DNA from: Idiomarinaceae bacterium
GTDB lineage: Bacteria > Pseudomonadota > Gammaproteobacteria > Enterobacterales > Alteromonadaceae
Reading direction: 5' to 3'
NCBI GenBank assembly: GCA_002685255.1
Contig: NYWU01000003.1
Location: 1 to 64,000 of the forward strand
Length of the DNA stretch: 64,000 nucleotides
Below are positions 47,359 through 55,022 of this stretch, one piece after another. The notes under the pieces are model-generated. The model had not been told where the DNA came from. It saw only the letters and a list, made by a program, of their open reading frames with translations, and did no database searches. How positions within the stretch are numbered: the stretch's first letter is position 1; each line of letters starts with the position of its first letter. Position numbers and translations under genes: made by a program.

Positions 47359-48723
47359 TTAGAACGAAAGTGTACAAATAAAGGCGGACTCACTTCGACT
47401 AAACTGTACGCGAATATCCAACTGTTCGGCAATATTACTAACAATCGATAGGCCCAGTCCTGTGCCGTCGATATCTAAATGCCCCCCACGGTAAAAACGT
47501 TCACCCACTCGGTCGATGTCGAACTGTGTTTGCTCACTTACTTGATTAGTAATGACTAACGCTCGCTTGCGTTGCTCGATGGTAATAGCGCTACCTAACT
47601 CACCATATTTAATCGCGTTATCGATTAAGTTTGATAATAAAATGTGTAACAAATCCGGATCGCTATGCACTGTCGCAGTATCGTCTAACCGGAGCTCAAA
47701 AGTTTGTTCTTTTTGCTCAGCTTTTTCATACCACAACGCAACAACCTCGCGTACTTGGCGTGCAAGTTTTAATACCACCTTTGAATTCATTTGTCGCTCG
47801 GTTCGAGACAGCAGTAATAAATTATCGATCAGTCGAATCAGCTGATTGACTGACGCCATCAACGGCTCGAGGACTTGTTTCTGTACATTAGACGACGAGT
47901 CAATTAAATTCTGAATCCGCAATTTAAGGTTAGCAACAGGCGTTCTTAATTCATGTGCAGCATCGGAGGAAAACCGTTTTTCACGAGCAAAAGACTGCTC
48001 TACCCGGGATAAATAATGATTTAAAGACCGACTAATGACAGCCACTTCCTCAGTATCGTCAAAGCCACTTAGTTGCTCATAATTATCACTCGGTTTTGAG
48101 CGTATGGTTTTTGCGAGTCGTTGAAAGCTGGCAAAGTTAAAGTTAACACTCCACCATCCCAACCAAATAATCACGGGGAGCATCAATAGAATAGGCACCA
48201 GCGTATCAATGGTTAGGTCACCGCGAAGTTCGGCACGAAAGTCATCTTCTTGCAGCACGAGCATTCGCAAGCCGCTTTTTAGATTGGTCGCTCCGAATAC
48301 ATACCAATATGAATCACCTTGCTGTAATTCCGAGATACCATCCGTGTATTGAATTTTCTCCGAATTAAGCCAATCACGACTGGCGTATATAACATCCCCA
48401 CTCACAGTTTCTAAGCGAATGGCAAGTTTTCTTTCGTAGTCCTGTAACCATTCAGGAGTATGGTAAACCAGTTCAGCATTCGATTCAGTCGCATCAAGTT
48501 GCTGACTAATGTTACCCAACTCAAATTGGCTGATTAGCGCATTCATAGTATGCGCTTGCTGTATCAGTTCGGCATCAAATAACTCATCAACTTCGTGGCT
48601 GACCTCAAAATAAATCCACAACGCCGACACGCTGCTACCAAACAAATACACGACTGAGACCGTTAACAGGATCCGGCGGCGTATTGATTTTAGCTTACTA
48701 AAAAATTGATTTAATCTTTGCAT
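47359..48723 (-). CDS. Two-component sensor histidine kinase (QseC/PmrB-like)
   Basis: 454 residues. Two transmembrane helices (about 17-40 and 172-194) flank a periplasmic domain of about 130 residues. The HisKA motif DAAHELRTPVANLK places the phosphorylated His at 257. HATPase boxes: NLIDNAIKYG and GTGLGLSIVSNIA. It overlaps the response regulator gene by 13 bases. As the last gene of the tight seven-gene run it presumably senses a compound or stress linked to that pathway. Confidence 0.94.
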   Translation of the reverse strand: MQRLNQFFSKLKSIRRRILLTVSVVYLFGSSVSALWIYFEVSHEVDELFDAELIQQAHTMNALISQFELGNISQQLDATESNAELVYHTPEWLQDYERKLAIRLETVSGDVIYASRDWLNSEKIQYTDGISELQQGDSYWYVFGATNLKSGLRMLVLQEDDFRAELRGDLTIDTLVPILLMLPVIIWLGWWSVNFNFASFQRLAKTIRSKPSDNYEQLSGFDDTEEVAVISRSLNHYLSRVEQSFAREKRFSSDAAHELRTPVANLKLRIQNLIDSSSNVQKQVLEPLMASVNQLIRLIDNLLLLSRTERQMNSKVVLKLARQVREVVALWYEKAEQKEQTFELRLDDTATVHSDPDLLHILLSNLIDNAIKYGELGSAITIEQRKRALVITNQVSEQTQFDIDRVGERFYRGGHLDIDGTGLGLSIVSNIAEQLDIRVQFSRSESAFICTLSF

Positions 48724-49376
48724 CGTAATCGGTAACCAACGCCCCTAATTGTCTCGATAAGTTCACGCTGCCCCAGTTTTTTGCGCAAGTTGTGCACGTG
48801 AACTTCAAGGGCATTACTTTCAACTACATGCGTATCTGAACTCAGTAACGCTTCAATTTTATCTCGTGGATGAACCTTCATCGGTTGCATAACAAACAAT
48901 TGCAACAGTTCGTATTCTTTGCGTGATAACGTGATTTCGCGACCATTAACAAAGGCTTCTCGACTCGATGTGTCAATGGCGACAGGACCGCACTCTATTT
49001 TTGCCGAGGCATAACCACTGCGTCGGCGCAGTAACGCGCGTAAACGCGCCGCTAACTCATTGACATCGAACGGTTTTGTCATAAAATCGTCGGCACCCGC
49101 GTCAAGCAGGTGAATGACATCACTGGTTTGGTCACGTGCGGTAAGCACTAAAATCGGAATATCAACGCCCTTTTTACGTATGCTTTGTAATACACGCTCG
49201 CCGTCAATATCGGGTAGACCCAAATCCAAAATGGCAACATCATACTCCTGCCGATTAAAGTTAGAAATTGCAGCAGCGCCAGTTCGCACCCAAGTTACCA
49301 TGAACTGCCGTTGAGATAACCCTATCTCAACGGCTTGTCCTAGTGTTTGATTGTCTTCAACTAATAGCAGTTGCAT
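48711..49376 (-). CDS. OmpR-family response regulator
   Basis: 221 residues: receiver domain with acidic pocket (VEDN), phospho-acceptor Asp51 (ILDLGLPDIDG), Lys in MTKPFDVNELAARLRAL, and a C-terminal winged helix (EYELLQLFVMQPMKVHPRDKIEALL; VHVHNLRKKLG). The pattern fits the QseB/PmrA/TctD subfamily, which binds direct TTAA-containing repeats. Such a repeat lies upstream of the first gene of this operon (53650-53665). Twelve bases separate it from the TPR gene. Confidence 0.95.
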   Translation of the reverse strand: MQLLLVEDNQTLGQAVEIGLSQRQFMVTWVRTGAAAISNFNRQEYDVAILDLGLPDIDGERVLQSIRKKGVDIPILVLTARDQTSDVIHLLDAGADDFMTKPFDVNELAARLRALLRRRSGYASAKIECGPVAIDTSSREAFVNGREITLSRKEYELLQLFVMQPMKVHPRDKIEALLSSDTHVVESNALEVHVHNLRKKLGQRELIETIRGVGYRLRCKD

Positions 49377-49388
49377 GACTTGTCCCTA

Positions 49389-50030
49389 TCACTTGTTTAA
49401 CTTTCTATTCGCCTTTTTAATCAGTGCTTGCACTTCATCCCTGCGCTTCGCATCAGCCAACGGACGTTCTGGACGCGCGTCCGCTAATAGTGCTTGCTCA
49501 GCAAAGCCCAATGCCCGTTTGTATTGTCCCTGTTCGTATAAGTAATCGGCATAGAAGTAGTTACTATCAATCCCTTTAGGGTTTATTTCCAGCGCTTTTT
49601 TAAGCAGCTTTTCCGCCTCGTCATCATCACCGAAGCCAAACGGCCAGCCTGGCACCTTGTAATATAAGGTACCTAAGCTCGCGTATGCAGAGCCTGACAG
49701 CGCGTTGGGGTCAATAGCGAGCGCCTTTTCCAAACTCGCCTTTGCCTCCTTCGCGAGGCCTAAAGCCCCCAAGCCACCGACAGCGCCCGCCTCAGTACTT
49801 TTGATAATGCCGAGCCAAATATATGCTTCTGCATTATTCGGTTCCGCATCAACCCATGCTTGCGCCTCCTTAGCTAAAGATTCAAATGCATGTTCTTGGG
49901 CGTCATCAGTGAGCGTATAGTTAACTTCAGCCCAGCGGTGCTGAATATCTAACAGCTTGCTCTGTGCCATGACCGAATGACTGGTCAATAAAAGTGCACT
50001 GGTAATCGCTGCATAAACTAATGATTTCAT
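49389..50030 (-). CDS. Exported TPR-repeat protein
   Basis: 213 residues from the ATG at 50030, which has AAGGAG nine bases upstream; that ribosome site overlaps the end of the SDR gene. Signal peptide MKSLVYAAITSALLLTSHSVMA. Residues 50-190 hold three to four TPR-like units (AEAYIWLGIIKS; GSAYASLGTLYYKVP; SNYFYADYLYEQGQYKRALGFAEQAL). No catalytic motif. A scaffold or periplasmic partner, possibly for the sensor kinase encoded two genes further on (inference). Confidence 0.85.
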   Translation of the reverse strand: MKSLVYAAITSALLLTSHSVMAQSKLLDIQHRWAEVNYTLTDDAQEHAFESLAKEAQAWVDAEPNNAEAYIWLGIIKSTEAGAVGGLGALGLAKEAKASLEKALAIDPNALSGSAYASLGTLYYKVPGWPFGFGDDDEAEKLLKKALEINPKGIDSNYFYADYLYEQGQYKRALGFAEQALLADARPERPLADAKRRDEVQALIKKANRKLNK

Positions 50031-50035
50031 ATTAA

Positions 50036-50824
50036 TCACTCCTTAATTATTGACTTAAGCGTACGGTTAACTTTAAATAACGCGCCATCCAACCACTGCG
50101 GCCGAATACTGTTTAACACCACGTATAACTTCTCGGGAAAGCCAATAGTCCGATTTATTTGACCACTCTTTATTTGCTTGATTATGCAATCGGCCACCAC
50201 GTCAGGCGCATCCTCAGTCGTCTGGGTGCGCGCATTAAGTGCTTGCATTAATGGTCCGTTGAAACCCGTTTTTATTGCGCGAGGCGCGGTATACATTACG
50301 CGTACAGAGGTATCTGATAACTCTCGCCGCAATGATTCGGTAAAGCCTTTAAGTCCAAACTTTGTAGCACAATAGAGCGTTTGCCCCGGAAACCCGATAC
50401 GGCCAAACACTGAACCTACATTTAGAATAAAGCTACGGCGTGACTTAAGCTCAGGTAACAGCTCAGCTGTCAACAAAATAGGCGCCAGCAAATTGGTGGA
50501 TAACATCGCCTCAGCTTGTGAATACTGCTGTTCAAACACACCTTCAGCGGCCATCCCTGCATTATTAATCAGTCCGGTAACCGGCAGCGTGTCACTTTGC
50601 GAGCAAAGGTGCTCCACTAACAGGTTACGCGCCTTGGACTGAGTAATATCTGCAACCCAATAGTCCTGCTGTAACGATTTCGCTAATTGAGTTAACTCTG
50701 TTTCATTACGCCCAACTAAGGTCAGACGTACTCCCACATCAGTCAGTTGACTTGCCAGCTCTCGGCCAAGCCCACCGGTCGCTCCTGTTAGAACGATGTG
50801 TTGCGAGTTCCAGTCCAGACGCAT
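50036..50824 (-). CDS. Short-chain dehydrogenase/reductase
   Basis: 262 residues, Rossmann-fold oxidoreductase. Motifs: TGATGGLGRELA (NADP(H) binding, residues about 14-25), LINNAGMA, LNVGSVFGRIGFPG with catalytic Ser, and YCATKFGLKGF with Tyr and Lys. The C-terminal region after 190 is amphipathic, as in membrane-associated acyl reductases. Starts 3 bases after the oxidase-like gene, which places it in a presumed pathway of activated acyl or aldehyde intermediates. Substrate unknown. Confidence 0.92.
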   Translation of the reverse strand: MRLDWNSQHIVLTGATGGLGRELASQLTDVGVRLTLVGRNETELTQLAKSLQQDYWVADITQSKARNLLVEHLCSQSDTLPVTGLINNAGMAAEGVFEQQYSQAEAMLSTNLLAPILLTAELLPELKSRRSFILNVGSVFGRIGFPGQTLYCATKFGLKGFTESLRRELSDTSVRVMYTAPRAIKTGFNGPLMQALNARTQTTEDAPDVVADCIIKQIKSGQINRTIGFPEKLYVVLNSIRPQWLDGALFKVNRTLKSIIKE

Positions 50825-50827
50825 GGG

Positions 50828-51487
50828 TTATTCTCCAGCCAGAGTGGGAATTGCGCGGAACATCTCACCATAAAGGTGATACACGCTGCGCGCCGTGCGA
50901 ATAATCGCTTGTTGAGCCTCAACATCGGTCAACTGATTCATAAGGTCTTCAAAAAATTTAACGTGATCCTGATCCAAGTCGCCGTGTGACAATAGATAGC
51001 TAAATGCGCTGTTAGGTAGCGCTAGACGCGCCTGAACCTTGTGTGCAGCTTGTGTTGCCAACTGCACACTGGTGCCCTCAAGCACATGTGCCATGCCGAA
51101 AAAAGCTGCGGGGTGATAGCGCTGCATGTGATCATAAACCACCGATACCATCGCATCGGTGCTCCAGTGAGGCTCCGCATTTTTTATCTGCTCAGGATCC
51201 GCACCGGTCGCTTTTAAATCGTTCAAAATCCAACATTCGTGACCATACTCCTCTTCGATATACTCGACGACCGCTTTGCGCAACCACTCGAGCGAGTTGG
51301 GTAACAAGCTACCGGCGCGCATTAATAGTGGTACCGTATGTTTTACATGATGATAGGCTTGTCCCAAAAAGGCTTGGTAGCGCGCTCGAGTAATATCACC
51401 CGCAAAGGTATCTTTGATAACAGGTGCACTCAGCAAGAAAGCTTGTTCAGTCTTTGTTTGGTCACATAATGTGTTGAAAAATGTCAT
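50828..51487 (-). CDS. Haem-oxygenase-like putative di-iron oxidase (HDO superfamily)
   Basis: 219-residue all-helical protein of the TenA/haem-oxygenase-like group often labelled iron-containing redox enzyme. Likely metal ligands are the E78-E80/H83 helix (EEEYGHE), E137 (VLEGTS), and H168, D172 and H175 (SHGDLDQDH), an H-x3-D-x2-H pattern like that of the di-iron protein CADD. HDO relatives include UndA, which turns fatty acids into alkenes, and amine N-oxygenases. The neighbouring ligase and SDR suggest an acyl or amino substrate. The start lies 2 bases after the ligase stop, with GGAG inside the ligase end. Confidence 0.8.
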   Translation of the reverse strand: MTFFNTLCDQTKTEQAFLLSAPVIKDTFAGDITRARYQAFLGQAYHHVKHTVPLLMRAGSLLPNSLEWLRKAVVEYIEEEYGHECWILNDLKATGADPEQIKNAEPHWSTDAMVSVVYDHMQRYHPAAFFGMAHVLEGTSVQLATQAAHKVQARLALPNSAFSYLLSHGDLDQDHVKFFEDLMNQLTDVEAQQAIIRTARSVYHLYGEMFRAIPTLAGE

Positions 51488-51489
51488 AG

Positions 51490-52950
51490 TTAGTACTCCA
51501 ATGATGACATACTGAATGGATAACGGCTTAAAATGGCTTGGCGTCGTAGTCGCCCCGTCCCCGTGAGTTGCTGGTTCGCCACCGTAAATGGCGTAGAGAT
51601 AAGTTCGATATCCTTTATTTGTGCATAGTCCGGCAGTTTCATATTCACTCCCTGCACTGCTCGCTCGATTTCATTACGTTCAGCCGAGCTAACAATAAGG
51701 GCTCTTAAAGGGTGCGACTCATCGCCACTGACACACACTTGGCTAATTAACGAGTTTGTTAGAAGTTCTGTTTCAAGCCACTCGGGATCCACGTTACGAC
51801 CATAAGGAGTCACGATGATGTTCTTCTTTCGACCATCGATATATAAATGACCAAACGCGTCAAAGTGGGCGAGATCACCTGTGGCTAGCCACTCAACGGC
51901 CAGAGCCTCGCCTCCTAAGTAACCCAACATTAGAGGAGAACGGATAAACAATTCACCACTTCTAATTTGCCCAGACACGTGTGGAAGCAACCTGCCGACA
52001 GAGCCCAAGGGACGTTGCTTTGAGATATCATTTAAAGCAACCACAGAAGCGCACTCCGAAAGACCATATCCAACAACGATAGGAAGCCCTAAATCCATCG
52101 CCCCCTGCTCTTGCGCTGCGGCAAGCCGAGCGCCTCCGACGGCAATAAACTCAAACTGGTGCGCGGATAAACCAAAGTACTCTACACCGGCACAGATCAC
52201 CTCAAGTAAAGCAGGTGGGATGACCAAAGTTGATATCTGGTACTGTTTTAAGCAATTAATAAACTGCTCAACGTTCAGATCACTAGCGCCCATAAGACCT
52301 ATTGAGCGGCTGGGTAATACGACAACTTCAGCACCAAGCGCTAGCGTTACGTATACACCGGCAATATTTTCTAACAGTACGGCCAGCGGCATGACAACCA
52401 AATGCCGAGAGTGCAGTTGATTGGGCAGCCTATCGAGCAAACTCGAGACCACTGTCGCTATACCGTCTGCCGATAAACAAACACCTTTCGGTTGTCCTGT
52501 ACTACCTGAGGTGTAGGTGACTTTTTGCGTTCCATCAGGCAAACGTGCTTGCAGCTTATTCGTTGATAGTTCAAAGATAGCGGGAAAGTCCGCCGCAACA
52601 GATAAACGTTCTGCTGTTGCTGCTTCTCGTAGTTCGGTGTCAAGCTGCATACCAATAAGCAGTTGCGCTGCACTATCATGCAGTACATTTTGTTGTTGCT
52701 CGACACTAAAAAATGGTGGGATAGGAATCAGCACTTTGGCCGCTCGTAAACATGCAAGATCCCAAATAACCCAGTCAAAGCTATTTTCTAACGCTATTGC
52801 GATACGAGTTTCTGAACGAGAATTAAGCCACGCAACTGCGTTATCTACGCGCATCCAAAGCGCTCTGTAAGTCAACTTTTGCTCTGCACTGCGTAACGCC
52901 ACATGGTCGCTCAATGCGTGACGCTTCAGTAAGGTCATTAGATCAGGCAT
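51490..52950 (-). CDS. AMP-forming acyl/aryl adenylate ligase
   Basis: 486-residue ANL-superfamily ligase. The P-loop-like A3 motif is VTYTSGSTGQPKGVCLS, A5 is VGYGLSECA, A7 is WLATGDLAHFD, and A8 is IDGRKKNIIVTPYGRNV. It should adenylate a carboxylic acid and possibly transfer it to CoA. The A10 catalytic Lys (normally PTGK) appears as TGTGRLRR, i.e. Arg, which could change the half-reaction. Overlaps the hemolysin-family gene by 8 bases. Short compared with long-chain acyl-CoA synthetases (about 560). Confidence 0.9.
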   Translation of the reverse strand: MPDLMTLLKRHALSDHVALRSAEQKLTYRALWMRVDNAVAWLNSRSETRIAIALENSFDWVIWDLACLRAAKVLIPIPPFFSVEQQQNVLHDSAAQLLIGMQLDTELREAATAERLSVAADFPAIFELSTNKLQARLPDGTQKVTYTSGSTGQPKGVCLSADGIATVVSSLLDRLPNQLHSRHLVVMPLAVLLENIAGVYVTLALGAEVVVLPSRSIGLMGASDLNVEQFINCLKQYQISTLVIPPALLEVICAGVEYFGLSAHQFEFIAVGGARLAAAQEQGAMDLGLPIVVGYGLSECASVVALNDISKQRPLGSVGRLLPHVSGQIRSGELFIRSPLMLGYLGGEALAVEWLATGDLAHFDAFGHLYIDGRKKNIIVTPYGRNVDPEWLETELLTNSLISQVCVSGDESHPLRALIVSSAERNEIERAVQGVNMKLPDYAQIKDIELISTPFTVANQQLTGTGRLRRQAILSRYPFSMSSLEY

Positions 52951-53587
52951 GAGCGCGCTCCTGAAATGGTTGGTCTAGAAAGCGCGCTGGCTCTACATCA
53001 GACACTGGATAGCTATCAGTCCAGCCTGCAAATACGCTCGGTTGGTGAGCGTAATACGAGCCCCATTCTGCGTTTGTGTCCACTTGCAACTTACCTCTTT
53101 CGGCGAGTGCTAGTTTTTGCAATACAATACCGCGGCGCTCTAGAAAGTGAGCCAAACCGCGTGTTGCTGTGAATAACACCACGGTTCTGCGAAGATCACG
53201 TAACGCCAGCACGATAGCTTCAACAAGATCGGGTAAATAACGTCGCCCGAGCGTTGCCATCGAACCTACCTCAGCGACTTCTTGCCGTGACGGCATACGC
53301 TTACCTAGAATCGAATAATTGCCCAACGGTTGAGTCATATATTGCTCAGAGAATAAAATACGTTGTTCTGCCAGTTGCACACCGCAAGCGGCGACGAGTA
53401 AATCATTCTGATAAACCGCAAGGATATTTTCCGGCAACTGCGTGATACAGGCATTAAAACTGAACCAGTAACGTTCACATATAAAATGTTCCGCCTCTAA
53501 ACGTCTTGGGTCGGATGGTTTGAGCCAGCGAGCGGTGAGCCGAATGTGACTATTCTCTTTAAGAGTAAATTCCTGATTCGATGGCAT
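52943..53587 (-). CDS. Thermostable-hemolysin family protein (GNAT-like)
   Basis: 214 residues matching the thermostable hemolysin family named after a Vibrio parahaemolyticus protein: HFICERYWFSFNACI, ILFSEQYMTQPL and EVAEVGSMATLGRRYLPDLV. The fold resembles GNAT N-acyltransferases, and VVLFTATRGLAHFLERRG fits an acetyl-CoA/acyl binding region. No signal peptide is seen, so secretion as a toxin is unlikely. First gene of the seven-gene unit; a transferase role on the ligase product is inferred. The upstream region carries the PmrA-like repeat. Confidence 0.85.
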   Translation of the reverse strand: MPSNQEFTLKENSHIRLTARWLKPSDPRRLEAEHFICERYWFSFNACITQLPENILAVYQNDLLVAACGVQLAEQRILFSEQYMTQPLGNYSILGKRMPSRQEVAEVGSMATLGRRYLPDLVEAIVLALRDLRRTVVLFTATRGLAHFLERRGIVLQKLALAERGKLQVDTNAEWGSYYAHQPSVFAGWTDSYPVSDVEPARFLDQPFQERAHA

Positions 53588-53628
53588 GAAGCTATCTCCA
53601 ACATAATGAGCATGACTGCCGAAACTAG

Positions 53629-53665
53629 AGATAACTTTAGAGGGGTTTTCTTAAATATTTCTTAA
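53629..53665 (-). promoter_or_regulatory. Putative PmrA/QseB-type operator and promoter of the seven-gene operon
   Basis: On the plus strand CTTAAATATTTCTTAAG (from 53650) gives two CTTAA units 11 bases apart, close to the PmrA-box pattern YTTAAK-N5-YTTAAK. Read on the minus strand, a TTATCT at 53634-53629 would be the -10, with the repeat covering the -35 position, the usual layout for activation by OmpR-family regulators. The regulator encoded downstream is the obvious candidate. Binding is inferred. Confidence 0.45.
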
Positions 53666-53733
53666 GATAAATTTTATAGGAATGATTTCTTTACATCGGA
53701 GAAGTTCAGAAAAAGTTTCGAACAAGGTTGTTG

Positions 53734-53752
53734 CGAATGGTTATCATTTAAA
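53734..53752 (+). promoter_or_regulatory. Fur-box-like sequence before the small Cys-rich gene
   Basis: GCGAATGGTTATCATTTAA matches about 12 of 19 positions of the Fur consensus, and a second TTATCAT occurs at 53766-53772. It overlaps a possible promoter (TTGCGA at 53731, TAATCT at 53754, 17-base spacer). The match count is modest. Confidence 0.35.
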
Positions 53753-53791
53753 TTAATCTTATGCATTATCATGTGAATAAGGAAGACGATT

Positions 53792-53974
53792 ATGCAACCG
53801 ATCGCCTCTCAAGCTGGCCGTGTCAGTATTTCGATTGACCGTAATCAACTGCTAAAGCTCATGCAGTCGCAAGCGGTAGTGGCTTGCGACCTAAAAGCAT
53901 GTGATGCAAACAGCCAATCCTGCCTCAAGCAGCTTGTGCTCGAGTGTAGCAAAAATGACTTTAATGGCAGTTAG
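53792..53974 (+). CDS. Small Cys-containing protein of unknown function
   Basis: 60 residues, no signal peptide or membrane segment. The N-terminal half VSISIDRNQLLKLMQS is helix- or strand-forming; the C-terminal half has four Cys (32, 37, 44, 52) spaced C-x4-C-x6-C-x7-C, compatible with metal binding or disulfides. AAGGAAG precedes the ATG. It is divergent from the seven-gene operon and has a Fur-like box upstream, hinting at iron control. The family is not recognised. Convergent 4-base stop overlap with the M14 gene. Confidence 0.6.
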   Translation: MQPIASQAGRVSISIDRNQLLKLMQSQAVVACDLKACDANSQSCLKQLVLECSKNDFNGS

Positions 53975-54879
53975 CGTAAATAGTTTAACGCGCCAACAAC
54001 CGCGGCTACTTGTGCATCAATGCATTGCTCGGGCGTGGCATTCTCACTATCTGGATAGACCTCTGTAGTCGTCGCATACATCGCTTGACTCAGGCCAATA
54101 CACAAGCCCAGTTCATGAGTTGGGTAACTAATCACACCGGGGATATCAATATCCGTTCCAATTAACCGATTATTCTCGTCTGCCGGAGCGATATGAGTGA
54201 CTTTAGCCACTTCCGCAAGTACCGCTTGCTGAAACTCGATTTGTTTATTTTCCGAGTTAGTGACTAAATAAAACCCGTCTGGGATGTTCCAATTGGTATT
54301 TACTTCACCATCTCGCGCTGCTTTGGCAGGACGAAACTCTGAATTGTCAGTATCCGTTGTCTCATGCAAATCAACATGCGCGAGTAAATCGACACCAAGA
54401 TCCGTTATCAGTTGCAGTACAAAACCGGACTCTTGCGCTGGACTCGGCTGATAAAACGAACGATTAGGGTCAACTGCGTCGGGGTTCCAACGATTAATAG
54501 TCTCGTAACCCCAAGGGCTAATACACGGCGTCACAATAAAATTGAACACGTCTTGATACGCTTGCATTTGCTCATCAATAAATTTAAGCGCGCCGTGCAC
54601 TCCGCTGGTTTCATAACCATGAACACCGCCGGTTACGAGTACCGTCGGCTTTTCATCGTCCCAGTCAAGTGACAATACCGCATATAAAGGATAGCGCTGG
54701 CTGGCGTATTCCAACTGACCGTATTCACGAACGTCAAAACGGGCTTTAAAGCGCTCAATTTGGCTAATAACGTCAGCTTCATACGAACGTTGAACACGCT
54801 GTTGTTGCAGCCATTCTTTCTTTTCTGACTCGCCCCACGGCTGACCCGGGACACCGATTGGATATTGCTGTTGTTGCAA
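53971..54879 (-). CDS. M14-family zinc carboxypeptidase-like protein
   Basis: About 302 residues. I place the start at a TTG (54879) because GGGAG lies eight bases upstream; the in-frame TTG at 54894 overlaps that site and has a stop just before it. No ATG exists near the N-terminus. Zinc ligands: GGVHGYETSG (His and Glu) and HVDLHETTD (His). VDPNRSF carries the substrate Arg region. The catalytic Glu is probably in the C-terminal THELGLC. Cytoplasmic, as no signal is seen. Related to succinylglutamate desuccinylase/aspartoacylase-like M14 enzymes; substrate unknown. Confidence 0.83.
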   Translation of the reverse strand: MQQQQYPIGVPGQPWGESEKKEWLQQQRVQRSYEADVISQIERFKARFDVREYGQLEYASQRYPLYAVLSLDWDDEKPTVLVTGGVHGYETSGVHGALKFIDEQMQAYQDVFNFIVTPCISPWGYETINRWNPDAVDPNRSFYQPSPAQESGFVLQLITDLGVDLLAHVDLHETTDTDNSEFRPAKAARDGEVNTNWNIPDGFYLVTNSENKQIEFQQAVLAEVAKVTHIAPADENNRLIGTDIDIPGVISYPTHELGLCIGLSQAMYATTTEVYPDSENATPEQCIDAQVAAVVGALNYLR

Positions 54880-55022
54880 AATTTTAACTCCCAACAGTTA
54901 TGGTTCATTAGGTTATGCTAACACAGCGACCATCACGAATTCGATTAATACACGCGAACAATAGCAACCGACGTTGAAAAGCATTACCATAGGCGGCAAT
55001 TTTTTCTCGCTGTAAAAATTCC

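Noticed and set aside
52943-53587. A secreted hemolysin toxin
   Set aside because: There is no signal peptide, the fold resembles an acyltransferase, and it sits in a metabolic operon. The family name is historical.
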